Source: Microtetraspora sp. NBRC 16547 (GTDB lineage Bacteria; Actinomycetota; Actinomycetes; Streptosporangiales; Streptosporangiaceae). Taken from it: a stretch of 64,000 bases of DNA. The stretch is from NCBI RefSeq assembly GCF_030268965.1, contig NZ_BSSE01000029.1, positions 28,716-92,715 on the forward strand. Direction: 5' to 3'. The notes beneath the pieces were generated by a model that worked only from the letters and a program-made list of their open reading frames with translations, was not told where the DNA came from and did no database searches. Shown here one piece after another: positions 34,074 through 44,180 of this stretch (its first letter is position 1; each line of letters opens with the position of its first letter). The translations under genes and the position numbers were made by a program.

Positions 34074-34730
34074 TCAAGAAGAATTCTTGACGCTCGCGGC
34101 GTACTTGTTCACGTATTCCTGGCCGGAGAGCTCGCGGATCGTCTCCATGATCTGGTCGGTGACCCGCCTCCGGTCCCGTGCGCTTCCCGGATCGCCGGTG
34201 TAGAGGGTGGGGGCGCCGAGCCGTACCCCGATGCGGGTGATCCGCGGCACGGTGGCTCCCGGCGGCAGCACGCGGTCGATGCCCTCCATGGCGACCGGGA
34301 TGACGGGGACGCCCGTGGTGAGCGCGAGCCAGGCCACGCCGATCTTGCCTTTGTAAAGGCGGCCGTCGGGGGAGCGGGTGCCTTCGGGGTAGATGCCGAA
34401 CAGCTCGCCCGCCTTCAGCACCTCGGCCGCGGCGTCGAGCATGGCCTGTGCGGCTCCGGCGCTCTCCCGGTCGATCGACAGGTTGCCCGTGCTCCGCATG
34501 AACGTCGCCGTCAACGAGTTGCCCGTGAAGTATTCGTTCTTCGCGACGAACGTCACCTTCCGCGGCAGCAGCGCCGGCAGGAAGAAGGAGTCGAGGACGG
34601 ACAGGTGGTTGGACGCGAGGATCGCGGGCCCCGTCCCCGGCACGTGCTCTCTGCCCTCGACCACCGGGCGCCACAGAATCCGCACGGCGGGCGCGCTGAC
34701 GATCTTGGCAATGCGGTAGAGCACGGGCAC
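34074..34730 (-). CDS. plsC: 1-Acyl-sn-glycerol-3-phosphate acyltransferase (PlsC-like)
   Basis: 218 residues. Acyltransferase block I NHLSVLDS (H-x4-D, about 41-48), block II GNLSIDRES, block III YPEGTRSPDG (about 115-124) and block IV VIPVAMEGIDRVLPPG are all present. It acylates lysophosphatidate in phospholipid synthesis. There is no strong membrane segment beyond the usual N-terminal amphipathic region. It is upstream of the PBP gene on the same strand, with 66 bp between. Confidence 0.88.
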   Translation of the reverse strand: MPVLYRIAKIVSAPAVRILWRPVVEGREHVPGTGPAILASNHLSVLDSFFLPALLPRKVTFVAKNEYFTGNSLTATFMRSTGNLSIDRESAGAAQAMLDAAAEVLKAGELFGIYPEGTRSPDGRLYKGKIGVAWLALTTGVPVIPVAMEGIDRVLPPGATVPRITRIGVRLGAPTLYTGDPGSARDRRRVTDQIMETIRELSGQEYVNKYAASVKNSS

Positions 34731-34863
34731 TCCTCAGGATCTCCGCCGGTCCGGCCTCGCGCCGGCGGCGACGCGATCAACCCTAAGCCAGAGCAGGGTG
34801 TCGCCACCCTGCGCGTCGCGTCTCAAGGTTTCGTACGGTTTGGCCTGATCGTCGTTCAGTAGC

Positions 34864-34900
34864 CGAAACCCCCGTGAGATGAGGTCTCACGGGGGTTTCG
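34864..34900. terminator. Strong stem-loop without a clear gene
   Basis: A perfect 16-bp stem (CGAAACCCCCGTGAGA and its complement) with a 5-nt loop. It lies 134 bp upstream of plsC and faces no intact gene; it may terminate leftward transcription from the gene remnant at 35073-35403. Confidence 0.65.
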
Positions 34901-35072
34901 ATGTTCAGGCCGATGTGGTGGTCGCCTCCTCGGCGAGAGGCACAACACGGCTCCAGCCGAACGGTATTCCGTGAAGGCGGTAATTGCGGCCCGGGGGACA
35001 CATCCACATCGGCGCTACCAAGACTAACGGATGCCCGGCGATGGTCATTCCGGATCCCGGGATTCCGGCGAG

Positions 35073-35403
35073 TCACGTCTTGTCGCTATGTGGCGAAATA
35101 TCCGTTTGATGACGATTTGCGACATGTCGAGGGGCTCCGCCCTGCCCCGGCACCACGCGGGCGGGGATGGCGGCGCCTTCCTCGAGCTCGCGGAACGGTT
35201 CCCCGAACTGCGCCCCGTGCTGGACGAGTTGCTGCAGGTTCTGCATCCCGGCCACATCGATCCCGGTCATGACCTTCTCGTAGGCGTCGTCCAGTTCCGC
35301 GCCGGACCGCATTGTCGCCCAGGGCCCCATGGCCGGCTCGCCCGCCAGTTCCCGTACGAACGCCTCGGCCTGTCCTGTCGCTTTGGTCTGCTCCGCTTCC
35401 TAA
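35073..35403 (-). pseudogene. Possible gene fragment of unknown family
   Basis: A frame with good codon bias reads AEAFVRELAGEPAMGPWATM, then ELDDAYEKVMTGIDVAGMQN and EPFRELEEGAAIPAR, before a less convincing tail and TGA. It begins right after a stop with no start or ribosome site (an internal ATG at 35330 would give 85 residues). It looks like the 3' remnant of a gene. The family was not recognised. Confidence 0.3.
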
Positions 35404-35407
35404 TTCT

Positions 35408-35435
35408 ATTAGCGCTGTTATATTAGTGCTGTGAC
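35408..35435 (+). promoter_or_regulatory. Leaderless promoter and direct repeat at the marR start
   Basis: A near-perfect 14-bp direct repeat (ATTAGCGCTGTTAT then ATTAGTGCTGTGAC) overlaps the start codon. TATATT at 35419-35424 is a good -10 and ends 6 nt before the GTG. There is no ribosome site, so the mRNA is probably leaderless and the repeat may be the MarR site. Confidence 0.5.
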
Positions 35436-35958
35436 ATCTTTGGACCCAACCGCGTTGCCCGGTCGTTGGCATGCGCTGCACGCCCTGCTGGCCGACATGG
35501 ACAGCCAGATCGAATCTCTGTACACCGAGCGAGGCATCGAGGGAGTCCGCCCCCGGTTCGCCTACCCCTTGATCCGCCTTGCGCATACCGGCCCGCTGAC
35601 AATCCGTGAGCTGGCGGACTCGCTCGATCGCTCGCACTCGGCGATGAGCCAGACGATCTCAGCGATGCGCCGTGAGGGCCTGGTCGATTCCGAGCCCGGT
35701 CCTGACGCCCGCACGCGACGCATCACCCTGACCGACCGCAGCCGCGCTCTCGTCCCCTTCCTCGAGGCCGAGTGGCGCGCGACCGAGGCCGCCGTCGCCG
35801 AACTCGACGACGAGGTCCCCCATCCACTCAGCGCCGTCGTCACCGAGCTGCAGCGTGCCCTGGCCCGGCGGCCCATGAGGGATCGGATCCTCTCCCACCT
35901 CGACGAGCTTCTTTCCGACCCGGCGCCCTCGGCTCCTTCCACGCCGACGGAGCCGTAG
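35431..35958 (+). CDS. MarR family transcriptional regulator
   Basis: 175 residues. The winged HTH spans about 45-105: LIRLAHTGPLTIRELADSLD, then SHSAMSQTISAMRREGLVDS, and the wing DARTRRITLTD. The C-terminal helix allows dimerisation. The MFS exporter gene starts 2 bp after its stop, so this is a two-gene unit in which the regulator probably controls the pump in response to its substrate. Confidence 0.88.
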   Translation: MTSLDPTALPGRWHALHALLADMDSQIESLYTERGIEGVRPRFAYPLIRLAHTGPLTIRELADSLDRSHSAMSQTISAMRREGLVDSEPGPDARTRRITLTDRSRALVPFLEAEWRATEAAVAELDDEVPHPLSAVVTELQRALARRPMRDRILSHLDELLSDPAPSAPSTPTEP

Positions 35959-35960
35959 TC

Positions 35961-37253
35961 GTGACCTGGCGTGAAAGGCTGACGGATATCCGTCCTCTCC
36001 GCGGCAGTCAGCCGTTCCGCGACCTGTGGATCGGGTCCTCCCTCGCCTCGATCGGTCAGCAGATCGCCGTCGTCGCCGTCCTGCTGCAGGTCTGGGACCT
36101 GACCCGCAGCCCACTCTGGACCGGAGCCATCGGCCTCGCCACAGGCGTACCGCTGCTCCTCCTCGGTCTGGTCGGCGGATCACTCGCCGACACCGTCGAC
36201 CGCAGGAGCCTCGTCCGCGCCGCCACCGTCGGCCAGCTGATAACGGCCGTAGGCCTCGTGGTGCAGGCCGCCGCGGGAAACCAGTCAGTGTCGCTGCTGC
36301 TCGCCCTGGTCGCCGCCCAGTCCGGCTGCGCGGCGCTCGGGGCGCCGGCCCGGCGCACCTTCCCCGTCCGGCTGCTTCCCGCCGACCAGGTCGCCGCCGG
36401 GCTCGCCCTGCAGAACATCGCCTTCCAGGCATCCATGCTCATCGGGCCCGCCCTCGCCGGCATCGTGCTCGCCCAGTGGCGGTATCCCGCCGCGTACGCG
36501 ATCCAAGTCGTGGCCAGCGCGGCGTCGCTGATCGCCGTGGTCCGGCTGCCTCCGATGCCCGTCCCGCGTGCCGCCAATGAGCAGCAGGCCGGGTACGACC
36601 CGCGTCGACGTCGCGGTCCAACCCGGGGAGGCTGGAGGATCATCCTCCGGCGCCCCACCCTGTGGGGCTCCTTCACCATCGACCTCGCCGCCACCGTCCT
36701 GGCCATGCCGATCGCGCTCTTCCCCCTGATCAACGAGATCCGCTTTGAGGGTGACCCCCGAACGCTGGGGCTCTTCCTGTCCGCGATCGCGCTCGGCGGG
36801 CTCGGCGCCGGCCTGTTCTCCGGGGCCGTCACCCGACTCCACCGCAGTGCCCTCGTCCAGATCGTCGCGGCCACGGTCTGGGGGCTGGCCCTCGCCGGCT
36901 TCGGCCTGGCCGGGCCTCTCTGGCTCGCCCTGCTCTGCCTGGCGGTAGCCGGCGCGGCCGATACCGTCGCCGTGGTCACCCGAGGTGCGCTGGTCCAGCT
37001 TGAGACGCCCGACCACTACCGCGGGCGGGTCTCCTCGGTCGAGCACGTCATCGGCATCGCCGGCCCCGAGATCGGCAATTTCCGGGGAGGACTGCTCGCC
37101 TCCCTCACGTCCGCACCCCTGGCCCTCTTGGCAGGCGGCCTGGCGGCCGCGGCCACCGTTGTCTCCGTCGGCCTCATCAACCGTCCCCTGCGCGACTACC
37201 GGATCCCGACCGAGCACGAAGGCACGCAACCATCCAAAGTGCCGGCTCAGTGA
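35961..37253 (+). CDS. MFS exporter (EntS/MFS_3-like)
   Basis: 430 residues from a GTG (VTWRERLTDIRPLRGSQPFR) directly after marR. About twelve hydrophobic helices occur in two bundles with a basic loop between (YDPRRRRGPTRGG near 210-222). The motif-A-like GGSLADTVDRRSLVRAATVG (about 73-92) is typical. The pattern fits the enterobactin exporter-like MFS_3 group. A drug or toxic metabolite is the likely substrate, given the MarR neighbour. Confidence 0.88.
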   Translation: MTWRERLTDIRPLRGSQPFRDLWIGSSLASIGQQIAVVAVLLQVWDLTRSPLWTGAIGLATGVPLLLLGLVGGSLADTVDRRSLVRAATVGQLITAVGLVVQAAAGNQSVSLLLALVAAQSGCAALGAPARRTFPVRLLPADQVAAGLALQNIAFQASMLIGPALAGIVLAQWRYPAAYAIQVVASAASLIAVVRLPPMPVPRAANEQQAGYDPRRRRGPTRGGWRIILRRPTLWGSFTIDLAATVLAMPIALFPLINEIRFEGDPRTLGLFLSAIALGGLGAGLFSGAVTRLHRSALVQIVAATVWGLALAGFGLAGPLWLALLCLAVAGAADTVAVVTRGALVQLETPDHYRGRVSSVEHVIGIAGPEIGNFRGGLLASLTSAPLALLAGGLAAAATVVSVGLINRPLRDYRIPTEHEGTQPSKVPAQ

Positions 37254-37569
37254 GCCGTACGGCCAAGGGCGGTAGCGGGCCTTCGCGAGTGGAGTTACCG
37301 CCCGGCCGTTCGGATGTCGGTGGTGGCCGGTCGGCCCGGATACTTCCAGAGGAGAGCTAGTGCCCCTCCCGTCAATCTTTGCCCCGTCGCGTCGCCCAGG
37401 ACGGCACCTCGCCGCGTTGTCGCCCCACCCACGAAAACTCCTCGCAGGCTCGGACTTTCCGCGGGGCCCGGGAATGTCGGCCGTAGGCTCCGCTACGACC
37501 TCCTCCTCCGCCTTGCGATGCACCACCCTGGACACCGCTCCTTCCGGGCAAACCTTGCCGGTCACGGCA
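37254..37569. other. Intergenic region between convergent genes
   Basis: About 315 bp. GGGCGGTA at about 37271 pairs with TACCGCCC 20 nt later and may terminate the MFS gene. The rest has no gene with a ribosome site or recognisable product. Confidence 0.4.
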
Positions 37570-38409
37570 CTAGGCGCTCAGCACCTTGCGGAGCAGCTCG
37601 CCGAACTCGGCGGGGTGCGTGCTGAGGCCCGTGTGCCCGCCGGGGAAGTGGATGAGCTCCGTGCCGAACCGTTCGGCCAGGAAGGCGGCGGGACGGTAGG
37701 GCAGTTCACCGCGTGAGTCCGCTCCGCCCGCGAGCACGAGCTGGTCCGACAGAGCCTTCAGGAGATCCACGTCCGGGGCGTAGGCCATGAAGCTCGGCAC
37801 GATGCGCCCGATGAAGTAGGGCAAGTTCGCCATCGTCCGCTCAGCTCGGGCCGCCGCCTGCGGCGGTAGCTTGGTGGCCGCCTGGGCGTCGACGGGATCG
37901 GCGCCGGGCCGTCTGAGGCCGGCCGCGAACACGGCCGCCGCGGGCATCAGCCCGTCCCGGCGGAACGTGTCCTGGACACGGGCGAGCATCGCGCGATGCT
38001 CGGCGGCGTCCGGCAGCACCTCGACTACCGGCGGCTCGTGCGCCACGACGCGTTCCATCCGCTCGGGATGGGCGGTGAGCAGGTGCAGCGCGACGATCGC
38101 ACCCGAACTGCAGCCGGTCACGCGGACGGGCGCGTCTGGGGACAGCAGCTCCAGCAGCCGGAACGCGTCGTCGGCGTGCTGCGCGACCTGCTGTCGGGCC
38201 TCCGGGTCGTCCAGCGGACTGCGGGAGAGGCCGCGTGGATCGTAGGACGCGACCGTGTAGTCGGCGGCCAGGTCGTCGGCGACGCCGTCGAAGGAGGCCG
38301 CGTCGCCCGCGCCGCCAGGGATCATTAGCAGGAGTGGGCCCCTTCCGCGCACCTCATAGTGCAGCGTGGCGCCGTCCACGCGCAGGCGGCCGGTGGTCGG
38401 GCTGGTCAT
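37570..38409 (-). CDS. Alpha/beta-hydrolase
   Basis: 279 residues. HG-like oxyanion strand LLLMIPGGAGDAASFDGVAD (about 26-45), nucleophile elbow RVTGCSSGAIVALHLL (Ser in GCSSGA, about 97), acid region DQLVLAGGADSRGELPYRPA and the catalytic His in FPGGHTGLSTHP (about 258). The substrate is unknown. Its ATG overlaps the stop of the upstream tetR gene by 4 nt, so the two are co-translated and the hydrolase is probably a target of that regulator. Confidence 0.87.
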   Translation of the reverse strand: MTSPTTGRLRVDGATLHYEVRGRGPLLLMIPGGAGDAASFDGVADDLAADYTVASYDPRGLSRSPLDDPEARQQVAQHADDAFRLLELLSPDAPVRVTGCSSGAIVALHLLTAHPERMERVVAHEPPVVEVLPDAAEHRAMLARVQDTFRRDGLMPAAAVFAAGLRRPGADPVDAQAATKLPPQAAARAERTMANLPYFIGRIVPSFMAYAPDVDLLKALSDQLVLAGGADSRGELPYRPAAFLAERFGTELIHFPGGHTGLSTHPAEFGELLRKVLSA

Positions 38410-38999
38410 GCCGGGTCTCCTTCATGGTGTGCGGGCCAGTGCTCCAGGAGGGTGTGCAGGGCGTCGAGGCAGCGGACCCAGGAGGCCTCCGCTGGGCGCG
38501 CGTGCGCGAACCCGCCCGCGGCCTCGAGGTTGATGAAGCCGTGGAGCGTGCTGCGCATCAGCCGGACCGCGTCGGTCAGGTCAGGCTCGTCCAGTGCGTA
38601 GGCGCGCAGCATGCTGTAGGTCAGTTCGATCGCGCGGCGTGGCCCGGGCGCCTGGGCCAAGAGCTCGGGATCGATCTCTATCGGGATCTGCGTCGCCGTG
38701 TAGCGGCCCGGGTGGTCGTGGGCGTACTTCCGCCAGGCGTTCGCGAACGCCATCAGCGCATCCTTTCCGGCCCGCCCGGCCGTGGCCTCCGCGATGTGGA
38801 TGGTCTTTTCGTCCGCCGCCAGTAGTGCGATCCGCCCGCGCAGGTCCTCCAGGTTGCGGACGTGCGCATAAAGGCTGGCGTCTTTCACCCCGAGTCGCCG
38901 CGCCACCGCTGTCATGGTCACGTGGTCAAGCCCGACTTCGTCCGCCAGTTCGGCGCCCGCGAGCGTCACCCGATCCGTCGTCAACCCGGCCCGCGCCAT
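38406..38999 (-). CDS. TetR family regulator (WHG-type C-terminal domain)
   Basis: 197 residues from MARAGLTTDRVTLAGAELAD (an ATG two codons upstream is possible). The HTH (VTMTAVARRLGVKDASLYAH, about 28-47) is clear. The C-terminal domain with MLRAYALDE and LMRSTLHGFINLEAAGGF fits the WHG/TetR_C_33 group. A 17-bp palindrome lies 26 bp upstream of the start. It forms an operon with the hydrolase, an autoregulated layout. Confidence 0.88.
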   Translation of the reverse strand: MARAGLTTDRVTLAGAELADEVGLDHVTMTAVARRLGVKDASLYAHVRNLEDLRGRIALLAADEKTIHIAEATAGRAGKDALMAFANAWRKYAHDHPGRYTATQIPIEIDPELLAQAPGPRRAIELTYSMLRAYALDEPDLTDAVRLMRSTLHGFINLEAAGGFAHARPAEASWVRCLDALHTLLEHWPAHHEGDPA

Positions 39000-39024
39000 G
39001 TGCACACCGCCTTATCCTAGGATC

Positions 39025-39041
39025 ATTAGATTCTATCTAAT
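39025..39041. promoter_or_regulatory. TetR operator candidate
   Basis: ATTAGAT-tct-ATCTAAT is a perfect 7-3-7 inverted repeat; a further half-site ATTAGAT starts at 39045. It lies just upstream of the leftward tetR gene. Confidence 0.6.
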
Positions 39042-39109
39042 ATGATTAGATCATATCTTGGACCCCAAGGATGGTTGGTCGCCCGTGGTCTGGTCCTACT
39101 TTGCGGGGC

Positions 39110-39650
39110 ATGCCTGCGGAGTTTCTGTCTGATGAGCAGAGGGCGGCGTATGGGTCGTTCATGGAGATGCCGACCCAGTCGGAGTTGGAGAAGTTCTTCT
39201 TCCTGGACGCGTTCGACCGTGATGTGATCGCCCGGTCGCGGGCCGATTCGCACCGCCTGGGTGTTGCCTTGCAGATCGGGACGGTCCGTTTCAAGGGGCT
39301 GTTCCTGGAAGATCCCCTGAGCGTGCCGTGGCCGGTGGTGGACTATCTGGCCGAGCAGTTGGGGATCGGGGATCCGTCCCAGGTCAAGAGGTACACGGTG
39401 CGGGCGCAGACGGCGTACAAGCACAAGTGGATGATCAGGGACGCCTACGGCTACCGCGTCTTTGCGGACCGCGACAGCTGGGAGGGGCGGCAGCTGGCGA
39501 AGGGCTTCCTGGCGTTTCTGCACGGGCGGGCGTGGACGCATGCGAAGGGGCCGACGGCGTTGTTCGACCAGTCGGTGGCGTGGCTGCGGCGGCATCGGGT
39601 GCTGCTGCCGGGGGTGACGGTGCTGGAACAGCTGGGCGGCAGTGTCCGGA
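39110..39650 (+). pseudogene. Tn3-family transposase, N-terminal fragment
   Basis: About 180 codons starting MPAEFLSDEQRAAYGSFMEM. LEKFFFLDAFDRDVIARSRA, LGVALQIGTVRFKGLF and YKHKWMIRDAYGYRVF are the DUF4158 N-terminal domain of Tn3-like transposases. Similarity ends near LEQLGG and the frame then runs into unrelated sequence; the about 800-residue catalytic part is missing. No Tn3 terminal repeat or resolvase was seen. It marks an old insertion and deletion between the tetR pair and the two-component operon. Confidence 0.85.
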
Positions 39651-39746
39651 AACGGCCTGTTGGCAAGGTCGGCTCCACCAGCCGCCATGTGCGGTGTCCC
39701 TGCAGGTGGGCGGAGGTGGGGCTCTGTAAGGCGAGCTGGTGGTCGG

Positions 39747-40367
39747 CTAACTGAGCAGACCTCGTCGATAACCCTCGCCGACGGCGGCGGCGCGGTCGCG
39801 GACGCCGAGTTTGTCGTAGATGTGCAGCAGGTGGGTCTTGATGCTGGCCTCGCTGATGAAGAGTTTGGCGGCCGCCTGGCGATTGGAGGCGCCTTCGGCG
39901 ACGAGGGCGAGGACTTGGAGTTCGCGGTCGGTAAGGGCAGCCTTGACCGGTCGGCGTACCTGGCCCATCAGGCGGCCGGCGACCGAGGGGGACAGGACCG
40001 GCTCGCCGGCAGCGGCGGCGCGGACGGCGCGTAGGAGTTCGTCGGTGGGGGCGTCTTTGAGGAGGTAGCCGGTGGCGCCGGCTTCGATGGCGGGCAGGAC
40101 GTCGGAGTCGCCGTCGAAGGTGGTCAGCACGAGGGTTTTGATGTGGGGGTGGGAATGGCGCAGGGCGGTGATGGCGCTGACGCCGTCCATTTCGGGCATG
40201 CGCAGGTCCATGAGGACAATGTCGACCTTGAGTGTGGCGGCGCGGTCGACACCTTCGCGGCCGTTGGCGGCTTCGCCGGCGACATCGATGTCGGGTTCGG
40301 CTTCAAAGGCGGCGCGCAGGCCGTCGCGGACGATGGGGTGGTCGTCGACGATGAGGAGGCGGATCAC
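39747..40367 (-). CDS. NarL/LuxR-family response regulator
   Basis: 206 residues from a GTG (VIRLLIVDDHPIVRDGLRAA). Acid pair at 9-10, phospho-Asp in VDIVLMDLRMPEMDG (about 54), switch Thr in VLTTF and Lys in LLKDAP (about 104). LuxR HTH: LTDRELQVLALVAEGASNRQ ... ISEASIKTHLLHIYDKLGVR (about 145-195). The start overlaps the kinase stop (GTGA). It is the end of the second ABC exporter/two-component operon. Confidence 0.93.
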   Translation of the reverse strand: MIRLLIVDDHPIVRDGLRAAFEAEPDIDVAGEAANGREGVDRAATLKVDIVLMDLRMPEMDGVSAITALRHSHPHIKTLVLTTFDGDSDVLPAIEAGATGYLLKDAPTDELLRAVRAAAAGEPVLSPSVAGRLMGQVRRPVKAALTDRELQVLALVAEGASNRQAAAKLFISEASIKTHLLHIYDKLGVRDRAAAVGEGYRRGLLS

Positions 40368-41572
40368 CGGGGGTTTCCTTGGAGCGCGGGGACGGCGGCG
40401 CTGACGGCGGTGCCCTCGCCGGGCGTGCTCTCGATCTCCAGGGAGCCGCCGACGCCGCGTAGGCGTTGCCTCATGCTGCTGAGGCCGAATCCTTCGCCGT
40501 TGGGGTTGTGGATGCCGGTTCCGTCGTCGCGGATGTCGAGGAGGACGACGGCGCCGGTGTAGGAGAGGGTGAGGCCGGCGCGGGTGGCGCCCGCGTGTTT
40601 GGCGACGTTGGCGAGGGCTTCCTGGGCGATGCGGAAGAGGGTGACCTCGATGGCGGGGCTGAGAGGGATGCGGTCGCCGGTCACTTCGACGTGGAGGTCG
40701 ACGCCGGTGGTCTGGGTCCAGTTGCGGGCCAGGGTGGTCATGGCTTCGGGGAGGTGGGCGTCCTCGAGTTGGTGGGGCTGGAGGGCGGCGACGGAGCGGC
40801 GGGCCTCGGTGAGGCTGTCCTGAGCGAGGTTGAGCGCGAGTTCGACATGGGTGTCGGAGTCCTCGACGCGTTGGGCGGCGCGTAGCTGGGTGATGATGCC
40901 GGTGAGGCCTTGGGCGAGGGTGTCGTGGATCTCGCGTGCCATGCGGTGGCGCTCGTCGAGGATCCCGGCCTGGTGGGCTTGGGTGAGGAGCTGAGCGTGG
41001 AGGTCGGCGTTCTCCTCCAGGGCGGTCTGAAGGTCGCTGACTGCTTTCTGGTACTTGCGCTGCCGGTCCTCGATCTTGATGCCTGCGATGGAGCCGCCGC
41101 CGATGGCGATGGTCTGCACGGCGATGATCGCCAGATAGAAGGCGATGAGCTGGATGGTGGCCTGCGCCAAGTCGAGCGTCGATCCATACAGGACGAAGGA
41201 GGTGGCGGCGACGGCGGCAAAGGTCCATCTGGAGGGAGCGAAGTTGGCGGCGAGAAAGAAGCCGGAGATGCAGTAGATGACGAAAATGGGGTCGTGGAAG
41301 GCTAGCAGCGCGGCGGTGGCCAGGACGCCGACGAAGTGAACGGTGACGGCGACCCTCCGTCGGCGCACGGCGGCGGGGAGGAGGGTGTGGGCGCCGAGAA
41401 TCCAGGCGAGGGCCAGGGCGGTGAGGGCGAGGGTGCGGGGGATTGCGCCTTCAGGCTGGTCGGGTGAGGCCAAACTGATGACGAGGGAAGCGGCGAGGGT
41501 GATGTAGGGGACGATCTTGACGACGTGCTCGAAGCGTCGTTCCCAGGGGGAGAGCGGGAAGGGGTCGTTCAT
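40364..41572 (-). CDS. Sensor histidine kinase, NarL/DesK type
   Basis: 402 residues from MNDPFPLSPWERRFEHVV. Five or so membrane helices (about 20-165) precede a short coiled coil (KYQKAVSDLQTALEENADLH). The phospho-His is in RHRMAREIHDTLAQGLTGII (about 211). N-box RIAQEALANVAKHAGATRAG, LDIRDDGTGI and G-box GEGFGLSSMRQRL are intact. A GAGGAGGGG run lies upstream but rather far from the ATG. It pairs with the regulator that follows. Confidence 0.92.
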   Translation of the reverse strand: MNDPFPLSPWERRFEHVVKIVPYITLAASLVISLASPDQPEGAIPRTLALTALALAWILGAHTLLPAAVRRRRVAVTVHFVGVLATAALLAFHDPIFVIYCISGFFLAANFAPSRWTFAAVAATSFVLYGSTLDLAQATIQLIAFYLAIIAVQTIAIGGGSIAGIKIEDRQRKYQKAVSDLQTALEENADLHAQLLTQAHQAGILDERHRMAREIHDTLAQGLTGIITQLRAAQRVEDSDTHVELALNLAQDSLTEARRSVAALQPHQLEDAHLPEAMTTLARNWTQTTGVDLHVEVTGDRIPLSPAIEVTLFRIAQEALANVAKHAGATRAGLTLSYTGAVVLLDIRDDGTGIHNPNGEGFGLSSMRQRLRGVGGSLEIESTPGEGTAVSAAVPALQGNPR

Positions 41573-41607
41573 CCGGGGCGCGCCCCTCCTCTCGGGTACG
41601 GATGGTT

Positions 41608-43412
41608 TCAGCTGGTAGCGGCCGACGAGGACGAGATTAGCCGCATGGGGATCAAGATGGCGTAGCCGTACATGAGCAGCCCTAGAGCGATCATGAAGAT
41701 GATGGTGGGCCACTGCCAGATCGGCGGGAGATGAAGGGCGAGGAACCACCCGCGGTCCTCGACACCGAAGATCTTCATGAACATGGGCGCGAGCCCCTGG
41801 GGGAACAGGGGAAGCCAGGCGATGGAGTAGCTGACCGTGACGCCGATGCGGTGCTGGATGGGCAGGTCCGCGGTGGTGGGTTTGGTGGTTTCGGGTGCCG
41901 GGCCGTACTTCATGAGGTTGAGCAGATCGATCCCGTGGGTCTCGAGTCTGCGGTAGGCGATCCTGCCCAGTCCCCAGGCACTGAGGGCGCCGGTCAGCAC
42001 ACCGGTGGCGATGCCGGCCCAGGGGTTGAGGAGCATGGCGCCGGCCGCGGGCAGGGCGGTGGCGGGGACCGCGACGAGCACGAGCCAGGCGAGGCCGGTT
42101 TCGGCGGTTTCGTCGGCGCCGGTGCTGAGCGGGTTGCCGCCGCGCTTGTGGGGGTCGGTGCCGGGGACCAGCGAGGTGACGGCGAGCAGGACGATCACCC
42201 CGGCGCCGCCGCCGAGCAGGGCAGGGAGCAGGCCGAGTACCCACGGCCAGGCCCAGGTCTGGCCGCTGGCGAGGGTGCCGGCCAGGGAGAGGAACACTGC
42301 GGCTGGGCCGACGATGAGGAGCCAGGCCAGTTGGCGGCCGCGTACGTCGGCACGTTCCGCGCCGGGGGTCATGAGGGTGAGCCAGAGGGCGGTCCCGTCG
42401 GCGCCGTAAAGGTTGGCCGAGGAGGCGGCGGCCATCACGATCGCGATGAGTCCCGTGAAGGGAACCATGATCCAGGCGCTGATGGTGACGAGCAAGAGGG
42501 GGGTGACGATGGCGTAGGAGAAGGCGGTGGCCAGGAGCTGGACGCGGACGAGGTCACGCCACCAGGCGCGCAGTTCCTTGGCGGCGGCGATGCGGACGCC
42601 GCTGACGGAGGGGAAGGGGCGGGGCGTGCCGCGGCGGGGCGGCACACCGCCGCGTGCGGCCGAGACGACGCGCCGTGCCAGCAGGGCGGCCCAGGCGGCC
42701 AGGAGGAGGGCGATCACGACGGCGTTGGCGATGAGGATGGCGAGGGCGAGGGGCCAGGCGGCTTCGATGGCGGCCACGCCCCATCCGGAGGGCAGGACGC
42801 GGACGAGGACCTGGGACCAGGCGGGGGTGTCGGTGCCGCCCAATGCTGCGACGGGCGCCCAGCCGTTGCTGCACAGGGCGATGGCGGCGCCAGTCACGAT
42901 CCCGACGGCGGCCGCGGTGGCGCGGGATCTGACGAACAGCCCGATAAGCGCAACGATGACGCGGGAGATCATCACCATGGTGACGAGCGTGGTGACGGCT
43001 GCTGTCAGGCCGACGAGTACTCCGGCCGGGCCGAAGCGCCAGCCGTACACGGGCAGGGACAGCAGGGCGATGAGATTGACCACAGGTGCGGGGCCCGCGA
43101 AAGCTCCGGCGAGCAGAGCCGCCGCGATCCGGCCTGATGTGGCCGGGAGCATGGAGAAGTACTCAGGGCGGAGGGCCTCGCTGCCGCCCCCGATGAAGAT
43201 GGGGCCGAAGATCCAGCCGGACAGCCACGCGGCCAGGGTGAGGGGCAGGTACGCGGGCCACAGGACGGCGACGGCGATCGTTCCGAAGGCCAGGATCAGC
43301 CCGAGCGAGACGCCGGTGTAGAGGTTGGAGGCGTTGTCGCCGCGCAGGGAGTGTCGCATGAGCCCCAGCCGCATGCGGATCATGTGCTGGGCCAAGGCGG
43401 CCGGGCCAGGGG

Positions 43413-43428
<16 letters not shown>
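41608..43428 (-). CDS. Large ABC exporter membrane protein
   Basis: 606 residues with about twelve to fourteen hydrophobic helices, arranged as two similar halves around a basic linker (VVSAARGGVPPRRGTPRPFP, about 250-270). This size is about double that of a normal ABC-2 permease, so it may act as a fused dimer. No extracellular domain is seen. Its start overlaps the ATPase gene by 16 nt and the kinase starts 35 bp after its stop. The substrate is unknown. Confidence 0.85.

Positions 43429-44180
<752 letters not shown>

Noticed and set aside
39110..39754. A complete Tn3-family transposon
   Set aside because: Only about 180 N-terminal codons remain and no terminal inverted repeats, resolvase or catalytic domain are present.
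41731..43137. A Gly/Asp/Glu-rich plus-strand frame of 468 codons
   Set aside because: Composition is what the reverse complement of hydrophobic codons yields; the true gene is the membrane protein on the other strand.
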